A DNA stretch of 64,000 bases, from the NCBI RefSeq assembly GCF_002931075.1, contig NZ_PSTQ01000001.1, positions 372,001-436,000 on the forward strand. Reading direction: 5' to 3'. Below the pieces are notes generated by a model. It worked only from the letters and a program-made list of their open reading frames with translations, was not told where the DNA came from and ran no database searches. Numbering within the stretch: position 1 is the stretch's first letter; the number at the start of each line of letters is the position of its first letter. A program made the position numbers and the translations under genes. The stretch comes from Pseudoclavibacter sp. AY1F1 (lineage in GTDB: Bacteria; Actinomycetota; Actinomycetes; Actinomycetales; Microbacteriaceae). Positions 35,305-43,166 of this stretch are shown here, in pieces.

Positions 35305-35320
35305 CGAGGTGTGTCTCGGT

Positions 35321-35540
35321 GAGTGTCCTGAGTCGGGACACTCGAGGTTTCTAGGCTTTCTTCTCCCCAGTGTTTTCCTGGGCTCCCGCCTGTGTCCTGT
35401 GTCCAGTGTCCTAGAGGGGTGGGTGTCCAAGGCCACACACCACCCTCTAGGGCCACTGGCCCACAGTTCACGTCGGTACGAGGAGCCGGGGTAGTGAGTG
35501 TCATGGTGTGTCCGATCCGGTAGAGGTTGTGTCGGACACG
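35321..35540. other. Iteron-like GTGTCC cluster: candidate satellite replication origin
   Basis: GTGTCC occurs at 35323, 35392, 35399, 35406, 35423 and 35508. Three of these are exact tandem 7-mers (35392-35412), and an inverted copy at 35336 forms the dyad GAGTGTCC...GGACACTC. A long imperfect palindrome spans 35403-35459. It lies at the 3' end of the RepA-like ATPase gene. Iterons beside a rep gene are the usual layout of plasmid and PICI origins. The palindrome could instead act as a terminator. Confidence 0.5.
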
Positions 35541-36898
35541 AACTCAACGGCCCGGTAGTGGGTGCGTCGGCCCTTGGAGCGGGTGACGACGAGGCCTCGC
35601 TCCTCGAGAGCAACGAGAGCGGCTCGGCGCTGACTGCCGACGTTCCCCCTGCCCGTCACCTCGGTCTTGCCGAGCCCCTCGGAGCCCGCCGCGCGCAGTA
35701 GCTCAAGCACGGCGGCCTCGTGCTCGCTATCCGGGGACGCTGGCACCTCCTCAGAGCCCTCGTACGCCTCCTCAGCGCCCGTGGTGACCGCGGTCGACCT
35801 CGGGGCACCGCTGAGCCGGAGGCGGCCGTCAGCATCCCTGGTCACGCGTGTCTCGGGCAGCGGTGGCACCGGGCCGAGCCGGGGCGAGATCGCGAAGAAT
35901 CGAGGTGCCGCGCCTGACGTTCCCCGGCGTGAGTAGGTCCATTCACCGTCGGATGCCGCCGAGGAGATGGTGCCACCGAGGGCGTTCTTGCCGTCCATCG
36001 TGGCGTGAGCGACGCCGATGCCTTGCGGTGTGTCGATCTCAGCGAGCAGCCGACGCAGCGCCTCGAACCACTCGCCGATGTGCTCCTGGATGTTCTCGCT
36101 GAGGGCACGCAGTACTGCTGTGCCGTTGTCCGCGATGACGGCAAACGGCCCCCAGTTGTCCTCTCCGTCGCACTCGTCGCAGCCTGTGAGCACGCGGCGC
36201 CATGCCTCGAACTTGTCCGGGTCGCGGGGATCAAACGCGGACGGTCCGCCGAGAGTCTCGCGGAGGTGGTACACCGTCACGAGATCGCGCGCCGATCCCA
36301 CGGTGCCATCACTGAACTCGAAGGGCACCGCCTCAAGCGGCTTGAGCGCTTCCTCGATGGCGTTCGGAGGGTTCTCCATGTTCAGGTAGACGACGCCGCA
36401 CTCGAGCTCGAGGGGGTTGATGTCACCGCGCTCGAACCTTCCCAGGAACAGGTGCGAGGGATCTACCAGCGTCCTGATTACGTCGAGGCAGACCTCGCTC
36501 TTGCCTGCCTTGCTGTTGCCCGAGAGCTGCGGGAAGGTGCCCGCCTCCCACACGTCGCGAATGAGCCAAGCGGGCGGCCCCTGTGGAGCGACAGGGCTGA
36601 CAGAAGCTAGCCCGGTGTCGGTGCCCAGGAGCAGGGCACGTATCTGGCGGGTGGCCGCGGGCGACTTCTCCTCGCGGTCGGGGTCGTCGCAGGGAGCGTC
36701 GAAGTAACGGCCTTCGGTGATCATGCGAATGAGCAGCGACTCGTCGTCCGTCTCCCGCTCGAGCTGTCGCGCGATCTTGACCACCTCTTCGCGCGTTGAC
36801 AGCTCGAGCCTGCCGAGCCACTCGTGCTGGATGAATGCTCGTGCCGGTAGAGGGCTGACGATCTTCCCGCGGGAGTAGCGGTAGCGGGCGTCGTTCAT
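35501..36898 (-). CDS. RepA-like hexameric ATPase with C-terminal winged helix
   Basis: 465 aa. P-loop GNSKAGKS (127-134) after WEAGTFPQLS, then VVYLNMENPPNAIEEAL, a Walker B-like FAVIADNG, and GVAHATMDGKNALGGTISSAAS, the layout of AAA_25/RepA-type RecA-fold replicative ATPases. The C-terminal ~75 residues (HEAAVLELLRAAGSEGLGKTEVTGR ... ALEERGLVVTRSKGRRTHYRA) form a winged helix that could bind an origin. Suggests autonomous replication after excision. Starts with an ATGA overlap from the 37-aa gene upstream. Confidence 0.78.
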   Translation of the reverse strand: MNDARYRYSRGKIVSPLPARAFIQHEWLGRLELSTREEVVKIARQLERETDDESLLIRMITEGRYFDAPCDDPDREEKSPAATRQIRALLLGTDTGLASVSPVAPQGPPAWLIRDVWEAGTFPQLSGNSKAGKSEVCLDVIRTLVDPSHLFLGRFERGDINPLELECGVVYLNMENPPNAIEEALKPLEAVPFEFSDGTVGSARDLVTVYHLRETLGGPSAFDPRDPDKFEAWRRVLTGCDECDGEDNWGPFAVIADNGTAVLRALSENIQEHIGEWFEALRRLLAEIDTPQGIGVAHATMDGKNALGGTISSAASDGEWTYSRRGTSGAAPRFFAISPRLGPVPPLPETRVTRDADGRLRLSGAPRSTAVTTGAEEAYEGSEEVPASPDSEHEAAVLELLRAAGSEGLGKTEVTGRGNVGSQRRAALVALEERGLVVTRSKGRRTHYRAVEFVSDTTSTGSDTP

Positions 36899-37008
36899 GC
36901 GCTCGCCGCCCGTCGTGAGGACGTGAGTAGGGCCGCGATGCGCGCGGCCTGCTCGTCAGTGAGTCGGGGGAGCTTCTTAGCCGCCTGCTGCGGCGTTGTG
37001 GCGCTCAC
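36895..37008 (-). CDS. 37-aa protein in the replication operon
   Basis: Short frame PQQAAKKLPRLTDEQAARIA with GTG start at 37008. Its GTGA overlaps the stop of the excisionase-like gene, and its own stop overlaps the ATPase start (ATGA). Such double coupling supports it as a real gene. Function unknown. Confidence 0.55.
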   Translation of the reverse strand: MSATTPQQAAKKLPRLTDEQAARIAALLTSSRRAASA

Positions 37009-37295
37009 GAGGTGGCCCGGTCGCTCGGAGTGGCGGGCCGGGCGGACTCGACGGTGCGAGGCAGCCGCTTGTAGCGTCCGCGACCGTCGCGCATGACGCG
37101 GCGGCCGTGGCGGGTGAGCGCTTCCTCGATCTCGAGCACGTCGACGTAGACGCGGCCGCCGCGTCGGTAAAGCGTAATGAGACCGCGCTCGGCCCACCCG
37201 CGCACGGCAGACGGCGAGACATTGAACAGAGCGGCGGCGGCTGCACGCGGACAGTAGCGAGATGGGTCGCTGAGGTTAGAGGCCGTAGAGGGCAT
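37005..37295 (-). CDS. Excisionase-like MerR-type HTH protein
   Basis: 96 aa. RYCPRAAAAALFNVSPSAVRGWAERGLITLYRRGGRVYVDVLEIEEALTRHG is a single MerR/Xis-type winged helix-turn-helix. It is the first gene of the replication operon and lies near the integrase gene, so it may be the recombination directionality factor, an activator of the operon, or both. ATG at 37295 with GGAGAAG upstream. Confidence 0.7.
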   Translation of the reverse strand: MPSTASNLSDPSRYCPRAAAAALFNVSPSAVRGWAERGLITLYRRGGRVYVDVLEIEEALTRHGRRVMRDGRGRYKRLPRTVESARPATPSDRATS

Positions 37296-37452
37296 GACTT
37301 CTCCGAGAGAGGATCATGCATGCCCGCAGTTGGTCTGGTAACGGCCTGCTCAGCTCCGGGGCCGCGCCCTTGTGGCGGCCGTACCTCTGGCTGAGCACTC
37401 TTCCGGACGGCCCATCGGGGCTACGTCAGCGCTCGCATCATGCTTCGTGGCT

Positions 37453-37458
37453 ATTCTA
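37453..37458 (-). promoter_or_regulatory. -10 box candidate for the xis-rep operon
   Basis: TAGAAT on the minus strand, about 160 nt before the excisionase-like gene; no convincing -35 box seen. The 214-bp gap 37296-37509 is the only sizeable space upstream of this operon. Confidence 0.3.
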
Positions 37459-37509
37459 CGCTTCTGTAGGTCAGTCATCTAGTGCGGAAACGCCTAAAAC
37501 CGCCGCAAT

Positions 37510-38949
37510 CTAGCGGTCGCTGTCGCCCGTCACCGGCTCGATCTGCACTCGCTCGGACTTCCACTGCAAGCCGCGCTGCGCGGTGGGCTGGATCGTCACG
37601 CGCAGCACGGTCGCCAGGACAGCTCGCTGCACGTCGATAGGGGCTTCGAGCAGCGCCGCGCCCGGGTCGTTCGCCTCGAGGACCGCGGCCGAGGTCGAAC
37701 GCCGCATGGTCTTGGCGAGCCGAGCGTCGATCTCGGCAAGCTCGGCGCTGACGGTGGCCGTCGCCTTCTGTAGCTGCGCGCCAGTGATCACGCCGAGCGC
37801 ATAGTCGCCCTCGAAGCCAGCGAGTCGGGCAGCGAGTGCGCTGCGGCGCTCGCGGTCGAGGGACGAGGCGGTGTCGCCGGGCTGCATGGCGGCGACGATG
37901 CGCGGGTCTCGGACCATCTCAGCGAGGACGCCGAGCACGAACTCGTCGGTGTGGTTTGCGCTGATGGTTAGGTGCGCAGACTCGACACAGCGGTACAGGT
38001 GCTTGCGGTTGCGTCCCTTGCTCGCGGCGGTGCCGCCGTACGGCGCCGGTCGCATGCGTCCGCCGCACCGTCCGCAGATGTAGAGCCCTGAGCCCAGCCA
38101 GCGGGTGTCGTTGCCATCCTGACGGCGGCGTGAGGGGTCGCAGAGGACGGCGTAAAGCGCCCGCCAAGTCTCCTCAGGGACAACGGCTGGCCACACGGCG
38201 GGCCCGACGATCTCGAGGGTGCGGCCGGGGATGCCGCGCGACAGGAGGCCCGCGTTTCGCGGGCGGATCACCACGTCACGCAGCCGGGCATAGGTCCACG
38301 GCTTGCCCGTCGAGGTGGTCAGCTCGCGCTCGTTCAGCTCGCGAGCGATGCCTGCCAGAGACCGGCCCGCAATCAGGGCTTGTGTGGCCTCGCGCAGCAC
38401 GGCTGCCTCCTCCTCTCGGATCGTCACGCCGTCGGACTCGTAGCCGTAGGGGCGCAGCCCACCGCGGTACTTCCCATCTGTCGCCATCTGGGCCTTGGCT
38501 CGCTTCATGCGCTCGCGGGCGTGGTCCACCTCGTGCTGTGCGACGGTGCCGAGCATGCGGGCGACCATACGGCCCGAGGCCGTCGTGAGATCGACCGGCC
38601 CGGCCGTGACTGTCTGCACCTGTAGGTCGTGCGCCTCGGCCACACTGACGAACTCCTCGAGCTCGGTGGCGCGACGGTGCAGGCGGTCTGTGTGCCAGGC
38701 GAGCACACCTTGGATCTCGCTCGCGCGAACGGCCTCGAGCATGGCGCGGTACTGCGGCCGGTGCTTGCCCGAGTACGCGCTGATGTCGTTGTCGACGTAG
38801 ACCGCTGCGACCTCCCAACCGAGGCGTTTCGCGAGCGCGCGGCAGTCGGCCTCCTGGCGCTCCACACCGAGGCCCGCACCCGCGCGGTCCCGGGAAATTC
38901 GGGCGTAGATCGCTACCGGGAGCTTGCTTGAGGCTGCTGTTCGCGTCAT
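37510..38949 (-). CDS. Large serine recombinase (phage-type integrase)
   Basis: 479 aa. N-terminal resolvase domain with catalytic Ser19 in YARISRDRAG, the R-x6-LG-VERQ region, DNDISAYSGKHRPQY and LAWHTDRLHRR. Recombinase domain follows (YGYESDGVTIREEEAAVLREA). A zinc-ribbon has CGRCGG...C, and a coiled-coil C-terminal part ends the protein. Its ATG (38947-38949) lies inside the ATATGTCAAT arm of the att site, only about 20 bp from the crossover, so its promoter must lie across the att junction. Confidence 0.93.
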   Translation of the reverse strand: MTRTAASSKLPVAIYARISRDRAGAGLGVERQEADCRALAKRLGWEVAAVYVDNDISAYSGKHRPQYRAMLEAVRASEIQGVLAWHTDRLHRRATELEEFVSVAEAHDLQVQTVTAGPVDLTTASGRMVARMLGTVAQHEVDHARERMKRAKAQMATDGKYRGGLRPYGYESDGVTIREEEAAVLREATQALIAGRSLAGIARELNERELTTSTGKPWTYARLRDVVIRPRNAGLLSRGIPGRTLEIVGPAVWPAVVPEETWRALYAVLCDPSRRRQDGNDTRWLGSGLYICGRCGGRMRPAPYGGTAASKGRNRKHLYRCVESAHLTISANHTDEFVLGVLAEMVRDPRIVAAMQPGDTASSLDRERRSALAARLAGFEGDYALGVITGAQLQKATATVSAELAEIDARLAKTMRRSTSAAVLEANDPGAALLEAPIDVQRAVLATVLRVTIQPTAQRGLQWKSERVQIEPVTGDSDR

Positions 38950-38976
38950 ATGTCAATTATGCGGTGTCGACTTATC
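38948..38976. other. attR of the serine-integrase element
   Basis: Arm ATATGTCAAT (38948-38957), 11 bp, then core GACTT (38969-38973) within GTCGACTTATC. Joined with the attL element arm it gives a 50-bp attP with matching 10-bp ends. Confidence 0.8.
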
Positions 38977-39814
38977 TTCCCCGTTTGTCGACGCGTCCCT
39001 GCCGAACGGCGAACGGCTGCACGTCGCCGTCCCCGAGGTGACGCGTCGCTACCCGTCTGTCAACATCCGCAAGTTCACACGGCGCATCCGCGACCTCTCC
39101 CACCTCGTCGAGCGGGAGGCGCTGACCGCGCAGGCGGCCGAGTTCCTGCAGCTGGCAGTGCTGGCGGGATGCAACATCCTGATTTCGGGCGCGACCCATA
39201 CGGGCAAGACCACCATGATCAATGCGCTCCTCTCCTCTGTGCGAAGCGAGGAGCGGATCGTCACCGTCGAGGAGACCTTCGAGCTCGACCTCGTCGCCCG
39301 CGACGTCGTTGCGCTGCAGTGCAGGCAGGCCAGCCTCGAGGGAACGGGCGAGATCACGCTACGGCGGCTGATCAAAGAGGCGCTGCGCATGCGACCCGAC
39401 TGGCTGGTTGTCGGCGAGGTGCGAGAAGCCGAGAGCCTCGACCTCCTGATCGCCCTCAACAGCGGAATGCCCGGGATGTGCAGTATTCACGCGAACTCGG
39501 CCAGGGACGCGCTCATCAAGCTGTCGACGCTGCCGCTGCTTGCCGGTAGGAACATCGACAGCGCGTTTGTGGTGCCGACGGTCGCGAGCTGCATCGACCT
39601 AGTGGTGCACCTCGAGATGACAGCGTCCGGCTCTCGGCACGTGGGGGAGGTCCTTGCGCCGACCGGCGTCGTGACGGGACAGGTCATCGAAGCGGCGACG
39701 CTCTTCCGTCGCGAACGGGGGCAGCTCGAGTCGACCGGCTCTCCGCCGCCCCGGGCCGCGAAGTTTGAGGCCCACGGTCTCGATGCGGCCCGCGTGCTGC
39801 GGAGGTCGCTGTGA
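38969..39814 (+). pseudogene. cpaF: cpaF/tadA pilus ATPase, 3' half
   Basis: Continues the protein from the crossover: LSSPFVDASLPNGERLHVAVPEV, RKFTRRIRDLSHLV, P-loop ISGATHTGKTTMINALL, Walker B-like PDWLVVGEVREAE, and GMPGMCSIHANSARDAL (the conserved His of the HANS box). Everything needed for ATPase activity is here, but the fragment has no start codon of its own and its promoter is 12 kb away. Its 3' end overlaps tadB (GTGA). Confidence 0.93.
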
Positions 39815-40674
39815 CCGTCCTGCTCGCGCTGATCATGGGCGCCGGCGTCTCCACCATCCTGAGCGTTTGGCTCTGGCCGCAGAGCGAGGAGCGCGCCGCG
39901 AGCCGCAGCTCACGCATCGCCGATTTCCGGGCTGACCTCAGACGCGCCGGGTTCGAACGCGTCCCTGTCGCCGTCTTCGTTGGGGCGGCGATCGTGCTCG
40001 GCCTCACGCTCAGCGCGGCGGGCCTGGCAGTGACCGGGGTCATCGCCGTCGCTCTCATCGCGCTCGTCGCCGGATGCGCCAGTCCGTTCCTGATCGTGCG
40101 CTTGCGGTCCACGCAGCGACGGAACCGGAACCGCCTCGTGTGGCCCGACGTCATCGATCACCTCGTCGCCTCCGTCCGCTCAGGCGTTGCTCTCCCGGAA
40201 GGCGTCGCTGGCCTCGCCGAGTCGGGGCCGGCCGTGCTGCGGGAGGACTTCGCCGCCTACACGAGGCAGTATCGCCTCACCGGTAGCTTTCGGGTTGCCC
40301 TGGACGACCTCAAGGAGCGCCTCGCAGACCCGACCGCCGACCGCATCCTCGAGACGCTCCGCATGTCTCGCGACGTGGGAGGCTCCGAGCTGCCGACGGT
40401 CCTCAAGAGCCTCGGCAGCTACCTGCGGGAAGAACAGGCGGTCCGGCACGAAGTCGAGGCCAAGCAGTCCTGGGTCCTGAACGCGGCCAAACTCGGCTCG
40501 GCTGCTCCCTGGATCGTCCTGCTGATGCTGGCGACGCGGCCAGAGGCAGCGATCGCTTTCAACAGCATCGAAGGCGCGATCGTCATCCTGATCGGCCTCG
40601 GCGTCACCGTCATCGCCTACCTCGTGATGCTCCGGATCGCGAAACTCAAGGACGACCGCAGGTGGTTCGCATGA
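39811..40674 (+). CDS. tadB: Tad pilus inner-membrane protein TadB
   Basis: 287 aa. Type II secretion F-like domain: WPDVIDHLVASVRSGVALPEGVAGLAESGP, LETLRMSRDVGGSELPTVLKSL, flanked by membrane helices at the N-terminus (VLLALIMGAGVSTILSVWLW; VPVAVFVGAAIVLGLTLS) and C-terminus. Partner of TadC in the pilus assembly platform. GTG start overlaps the cpaF stop. Intact. Confidence 0.85.
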   Translation: MTVLLALIMGAGVSTILSVWLWPQSEERAASRSSRIADFRADLRRAGFERVPVAVFVGAAIVLGLTLSAAGLAVTGVIAVALIALVAGCASPFLIVRLRSTQRRNRNRLVWPDVIDHLVASVRSGVALPEGVAGLAESGPAVLREDFAAYTRQYRLTGSFRVALDDLKERLADPTADRILETLRMSRDVGGSELPTVLKSLGSYLREEQAVRHEVEAKQSWVLNAAKLGSAAPWIVLLMLATRPEAAIAFNSIEGAIVILIGLGVTVIAYLVMLRIAKLKDDRRWFA

Positions 40675-41609
40675 ACGAGACACTCGGCTGGGCGGTGCTC
40701 TGCGGGCTCGGCCTCGGCATCGGGCTCTGGACCATGCTCGCAGCCGTGCCCCGGCTCTCCCGGCCGAGTCTCGCCGAGCGCCTCGCGCCGCACCTCCTCG
40801 ATGTCTCAGCAGCAGCCCGTGCTGACGTCAGGAAGACGGCGGCCGATCCGCTCCCGATCCTCGGCACCCTCGCCGCGCCACTCGCAGCACGCGGCAAAAG
40901 CCTTCTCGATGAGGTCCTCGGCGGCAACGACCGAATCACCGCCCAACTCCGCCAGAGTGGCTCATCCACCAGCATCGAGCGCTTCCGCGCCGAACAGGTC
41001 ACCTGGGGCCTCATCGCTGCCGGCATCGGGCTCGCCGCGGCACTGCTGCTCGGCGTCACCCGCGGAACGCCGATCATCGCGCAGATCCTGCTGCCCCTCC
41101 TCTTCGGAGCCATCGGCGTGTTCGCGCGCGACCAGGCACTCGGGCGCGCAGCCCACCGGAGACATAGGCGCATCGCCAGCGAATTCCCGACCGTGATCGA
41201 GTTCCTCTCGCTCAGCCTCTCCGCAGGCGAGGGCGTCTTCGACAGCCTCAGGCGCGTCGCAACCGTGAGCACGGGCGAACTCGCCAAAGAGTTCGCTCGG
41301 GTCGTGCACCACGTGAACACCGGCGTTTCGCTCGCCGACTCGCTTCACGAGATGTCGCGGGGAGTCAGATACCTGCCGCTGGACCGCTGCGTCGAGCACA
41401 TGATCTCGGCCCTCGAGCGCGGCGCCCCACTCGTCGAGGTGCTGCGCGCCCAGGCGAGTGATGCGAGAGAGCTTGGAAAGCGCGACCTTCTTGAATCCGC
41501 GGGCCGCAAAGAAGTGCAGATGCTCGTGCCGCTCATCTTCCTCATCCTGCCGACGACCATCCTGTTCGCCCTCTACCCAGCCGTCTTCGTGCTCCGCACG
41601 AGCTTCTGA
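40671..41609 (+). CDS. tadC: Tad pilus inner-membrane protein TadC
   Basis: 312 aa from ATG 40671 (ATGA overlap with tadB; a GTG three codons upstream is less likely). SEFPTVIEFLSLSLSAGEGVFDSLRRVA and GKRDLLESAGRKEVQMLVPLIFLILPTTILFALYP are the type II secretion F signature and the terminal helix of TadC. Intact. Confidence 0.85.
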   Translation: MNETLGWAVLCGLGLGIGLWTMLAAVPRLSRPSLAERLAPHLLDVSAAARADVRKTAADPLPILGTLAAPLAARGKSLLDEVLGGNDRITAQLRQSGSSTSIERFRAEQVTWGLIAAGIGLAAALLLGVTRGTPIIAQILLPLLFGAIGVFARDQALGRAAHRRHRRIASEFPTVIEFLSLSLSAGEGVFDSLRRVATVSTGELAKEFARVVHHVNTGVSLADSLHEMSRGVRYLPLDRCVEHMISALERGAPLVEVLRAQASDARELGKRDLLESAGRKEVQMLVPLIFLILPTTILFALYPAVFVLRTSF

Positions 41610-41632
41610 CGCCCCACCCGAAAGGAACGACC

Positions 41633-41809
41633 ATGCAGTTTCTGCACGCACTCCGAGCCCGAGCCCAATCTGAACGCGGGGACGTCCCCGGTTGGGTTCT
41701 GATCACGATCATGTCCGCGGGGATCGTGATTCTCCTCTGGACGGTCGCCGGTGATCTCCTCGTCGACGTCTTCGAGAACGCCATCACCCGGGTCAGTGAC
41801 TTCAGCTAG
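41633..41809 (+). CDS. Flp-type pilin-like small protein
   Basis: 58 aa: a short basic leader (HALRARAQSERGDVPG), then one membrane helix (WVLITIMSAGIVILLWTVAGDLLVDVF). Size, position after tadC and a good AAAGGA ribosome binding site fit the major pilin or a small pilin-like subunit of an actinobacterial tad locus. The processing site is not the classic Gly-x4-Glu-Tyr. Confidence 0.65.
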   Translation: MQFLHALRARAQSERGDVPGWVLITIMSAGIVILLWTVAGDLLVDVFENAITRVSDFS

Positions 41810-42221
41810 CGGGAGCCCGCGCGGGTGCAGCTTCCGACTCCGCGACGAGACGGGTTCCGCCGTGGCAGAGTGGGTCATGGTGTCGGCCATGTTGCTCATG
41901 CTCACCGTGACGGTCCTCCAGGTTGGATTTGCGCTCTACGTCCGCACGACGCTCCTCGACGCCGCGGGCGAGGGCGCGAGGCACGCAGGCCTCTTCGGCG
42001 GCGGCCTCGAAGCCGGGGAAGAACGCGCGGCGGTCCTCATCACCGCGAGCCTCGGCTCCGGGTACGCCACGGACATCGAAGCAACCACCACCGCGCTCGA
42101 CGGGGCCCCGGTGGTTGCCGTCACGGTGAGCTCGCCACTTCCCCTCCTCGGCCTCCTCGGCCTCCCCGGAACCCTGGAGGTGACCGGCCATGCACCGACG
42201 GAGACGCTGGATGCTGACTGA
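41796..42221 (+). CDS. TadE-like pseudopilin 1
   Basis: 141 aa from GTG 41796, overlapping the pilin gene by 14 nt. RDETGSAVAEWVMVSAMLLMLTVTVLQVGFALYVRTTLLDAAGEGAR is the TadE signature: charged Glu before one helix, then the R-T-LLDAA-EGAR stretch. Exported C-terminal domain of about 85 residues. Confidence 0.8.
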   Translation: MTSASGSPRGCSFRLRDETGSAVAEWVMVSAMLLMLTVTVLQVGFALYVRTTLLDAAGEGARHAGLFGGGLEAGEERAAVLITASLGSGYATDIEATTTALDGAPVVAVTVSSPLPLLGLLGLPGTLEVTGHAPTETLDAD

Positions 42222-42648
42222 CGACCGCGGGTCCGCCTCGCTCGAATTCCTGACCCTCGGCACCCTGCTCATCGTGCCGCTCGCGTACCTCATGCTCACC
42301 CTGTCCGCGCTGCAGGGCGCGAGCATCGCCGGAGAATCCGCGGCGCGAAGCGCGGCGCGCCTGCTCGCCGCGGATCCGGAGTCCGCCGAGACGCAAGCCA
42401 TCGCCGAGGAGACAATCGAGCTCGCCGCCGCCGACCACGGAATAGAACCCCACGCTGTCGCGCAGGAAGTTCGGTGCAGCAGCCCCGACGGCCACTGTGC
42501 GACCCCGGGTGCCGTGGTCTCCGTCACCGTCACGATCACCGTGCACCTCCCGTTCGCGCCGAACCTGACCGGGGGAGCGGCAGCGCCCTCGATTCCGACG
42601 ACTGCGACGTCCTCGTTCACCGTCACCCGGTTCGGACTCTCCACGTGA
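42190..42648 (+). CDS. TadE-like pseudopilin 2
   Basis: 152 aa. DDRGSASLEFLTLGTLLIVPLAYLMLTLSALQGASIAGESAARSAARL again shows the TadE helix with preceding Glu. Two cysteines in the exported part (RCSSPDGHCATPG). Overlaps TadE 1 by 32 nt. Confidence 0.78.
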   Translation: MHRRRRWMLTDDRGSASLEFLTLGTLLIVPLAYLMLTLSALQGASIAGESAARSAARLLAADPESAETQAIAEETIELAAADHGIEPHAVAQEVRCSSPDGHCATPGAVVSVTVTITVHLPFAPNLTGGAAAPSIPTTATSSFTVTRFGLST

Positions 42649-43112
42649 CCGGCTCCAGCCATCCCTCGCACGTCCGTGCGTCGTGGCCCTACGACGAGCG
42701 CGGCAGCGTGCTTCCGCTCATCCTCGTCTACCTCATGATCGGCCTCACAGCCGCGTACGTCCTCGTCGCGGCCACTTCGCTATCGATCGAACGCAAGCGA
42801 CTCCTCACCCTCGCCGACGCAGTTGCACTCTCGGCCTCGGAGAGCTTCGCTGCCGCCGACGTATCGTTCGACGGCGGTGACCTCACACCCGTGCTCGACC
42901 CGTCCAAGGTCGAGGAGCGCGCCATCGCCACGCTTGAGGAGCTGGCGCGGGCAAGCCCTGGCAGCGTCACGCTCGATTCCGCGACGACGCCCGACGGCGT
43001 CACCGCGCACGTCGTCATCACCGGGAGCTGGTCGCCGCCCCTCGCCCACGCGCTCCTCCCTGCCGGCGTCGAGCTCACCGTCTCCAGCGACGCCAGGGTC
43101 GTGCTGACCTGA
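42645..43112 (+). CDS. TadG/Rv3654c-like exported protein
   Basis: 155 aa from GTG 42645 (GTGA overlap). YDERGSVLPLILVYLMIGLTAAYVLVAATSLSIERKRLLTLADAVALSASESFA is the pattern of the TadE-like protein found last in actinobacterial secretion neighbourhoods. Last gene of the pilus locus. Confidence 0.78.
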   Translation: MTGSSHPSHVRASWPYDERGSVLPLILVYLMIGLTAAYVLVAATSLSIERKRLLTLADAVALSASESFAAADVSFDGGDLTPVLDPSKVEERAIATLEELARASPGSVTLDSATTPDGVTAHVVITGSWSPPLAHALLPAGVELTVSSDARVVLT

Positions 43113-43151
43113 CGCCTCGCGAGCCGAACCGCGCCGCACAGCCCTGGCGGC

Positions 43152-43157
43152 TAGTCT
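43152..43157 (+). promoter_or_regulatory. -10 box of prfB
   Basis: TAGTCT ends 9 nt before the ATG; a GGGGG lies between, so the leader is extremely short. Confidence 0.4.
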
Positions 43158-43166
43158 TGGGGGATC

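Larger units (their letters stand above)
26870..38973. mobile_element. 12,104-bp serine-integrase satellite-like element in cpaF
   Basis: Bounded by GACTT cores in attL and attR. Nearly all genes are on the minus strand and packed with ATGA/GTGA overlaps: integrase, excisionase-like HTH, 37-aa protein, RepA-like ATPase, two cysteine-rich proteins, small and large terminase, ImmA/IrrE protease, membrane protein, and unknowns. There is no portal, protease, capsid, tail or lysis gene. Order int-xis-rep-...-terminase resembles phage-inducible chromosomal islands, though having TerL as well as TerS is unusual for them. No gene looks broken, so it may still be active. Confidence 0.85.

Noticed and set aside
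35403-35459. CRISPR-like repeat array
   Set aside because: The repeats are 6-7 bp, directly adjacent and without spacers; they fit iterons or a palindrome instead.
39940-39965. TTCGAA-type tRNA T-arm match
   Set aside because: Lies inside tadB with no acceptor or anticodon stem around it.
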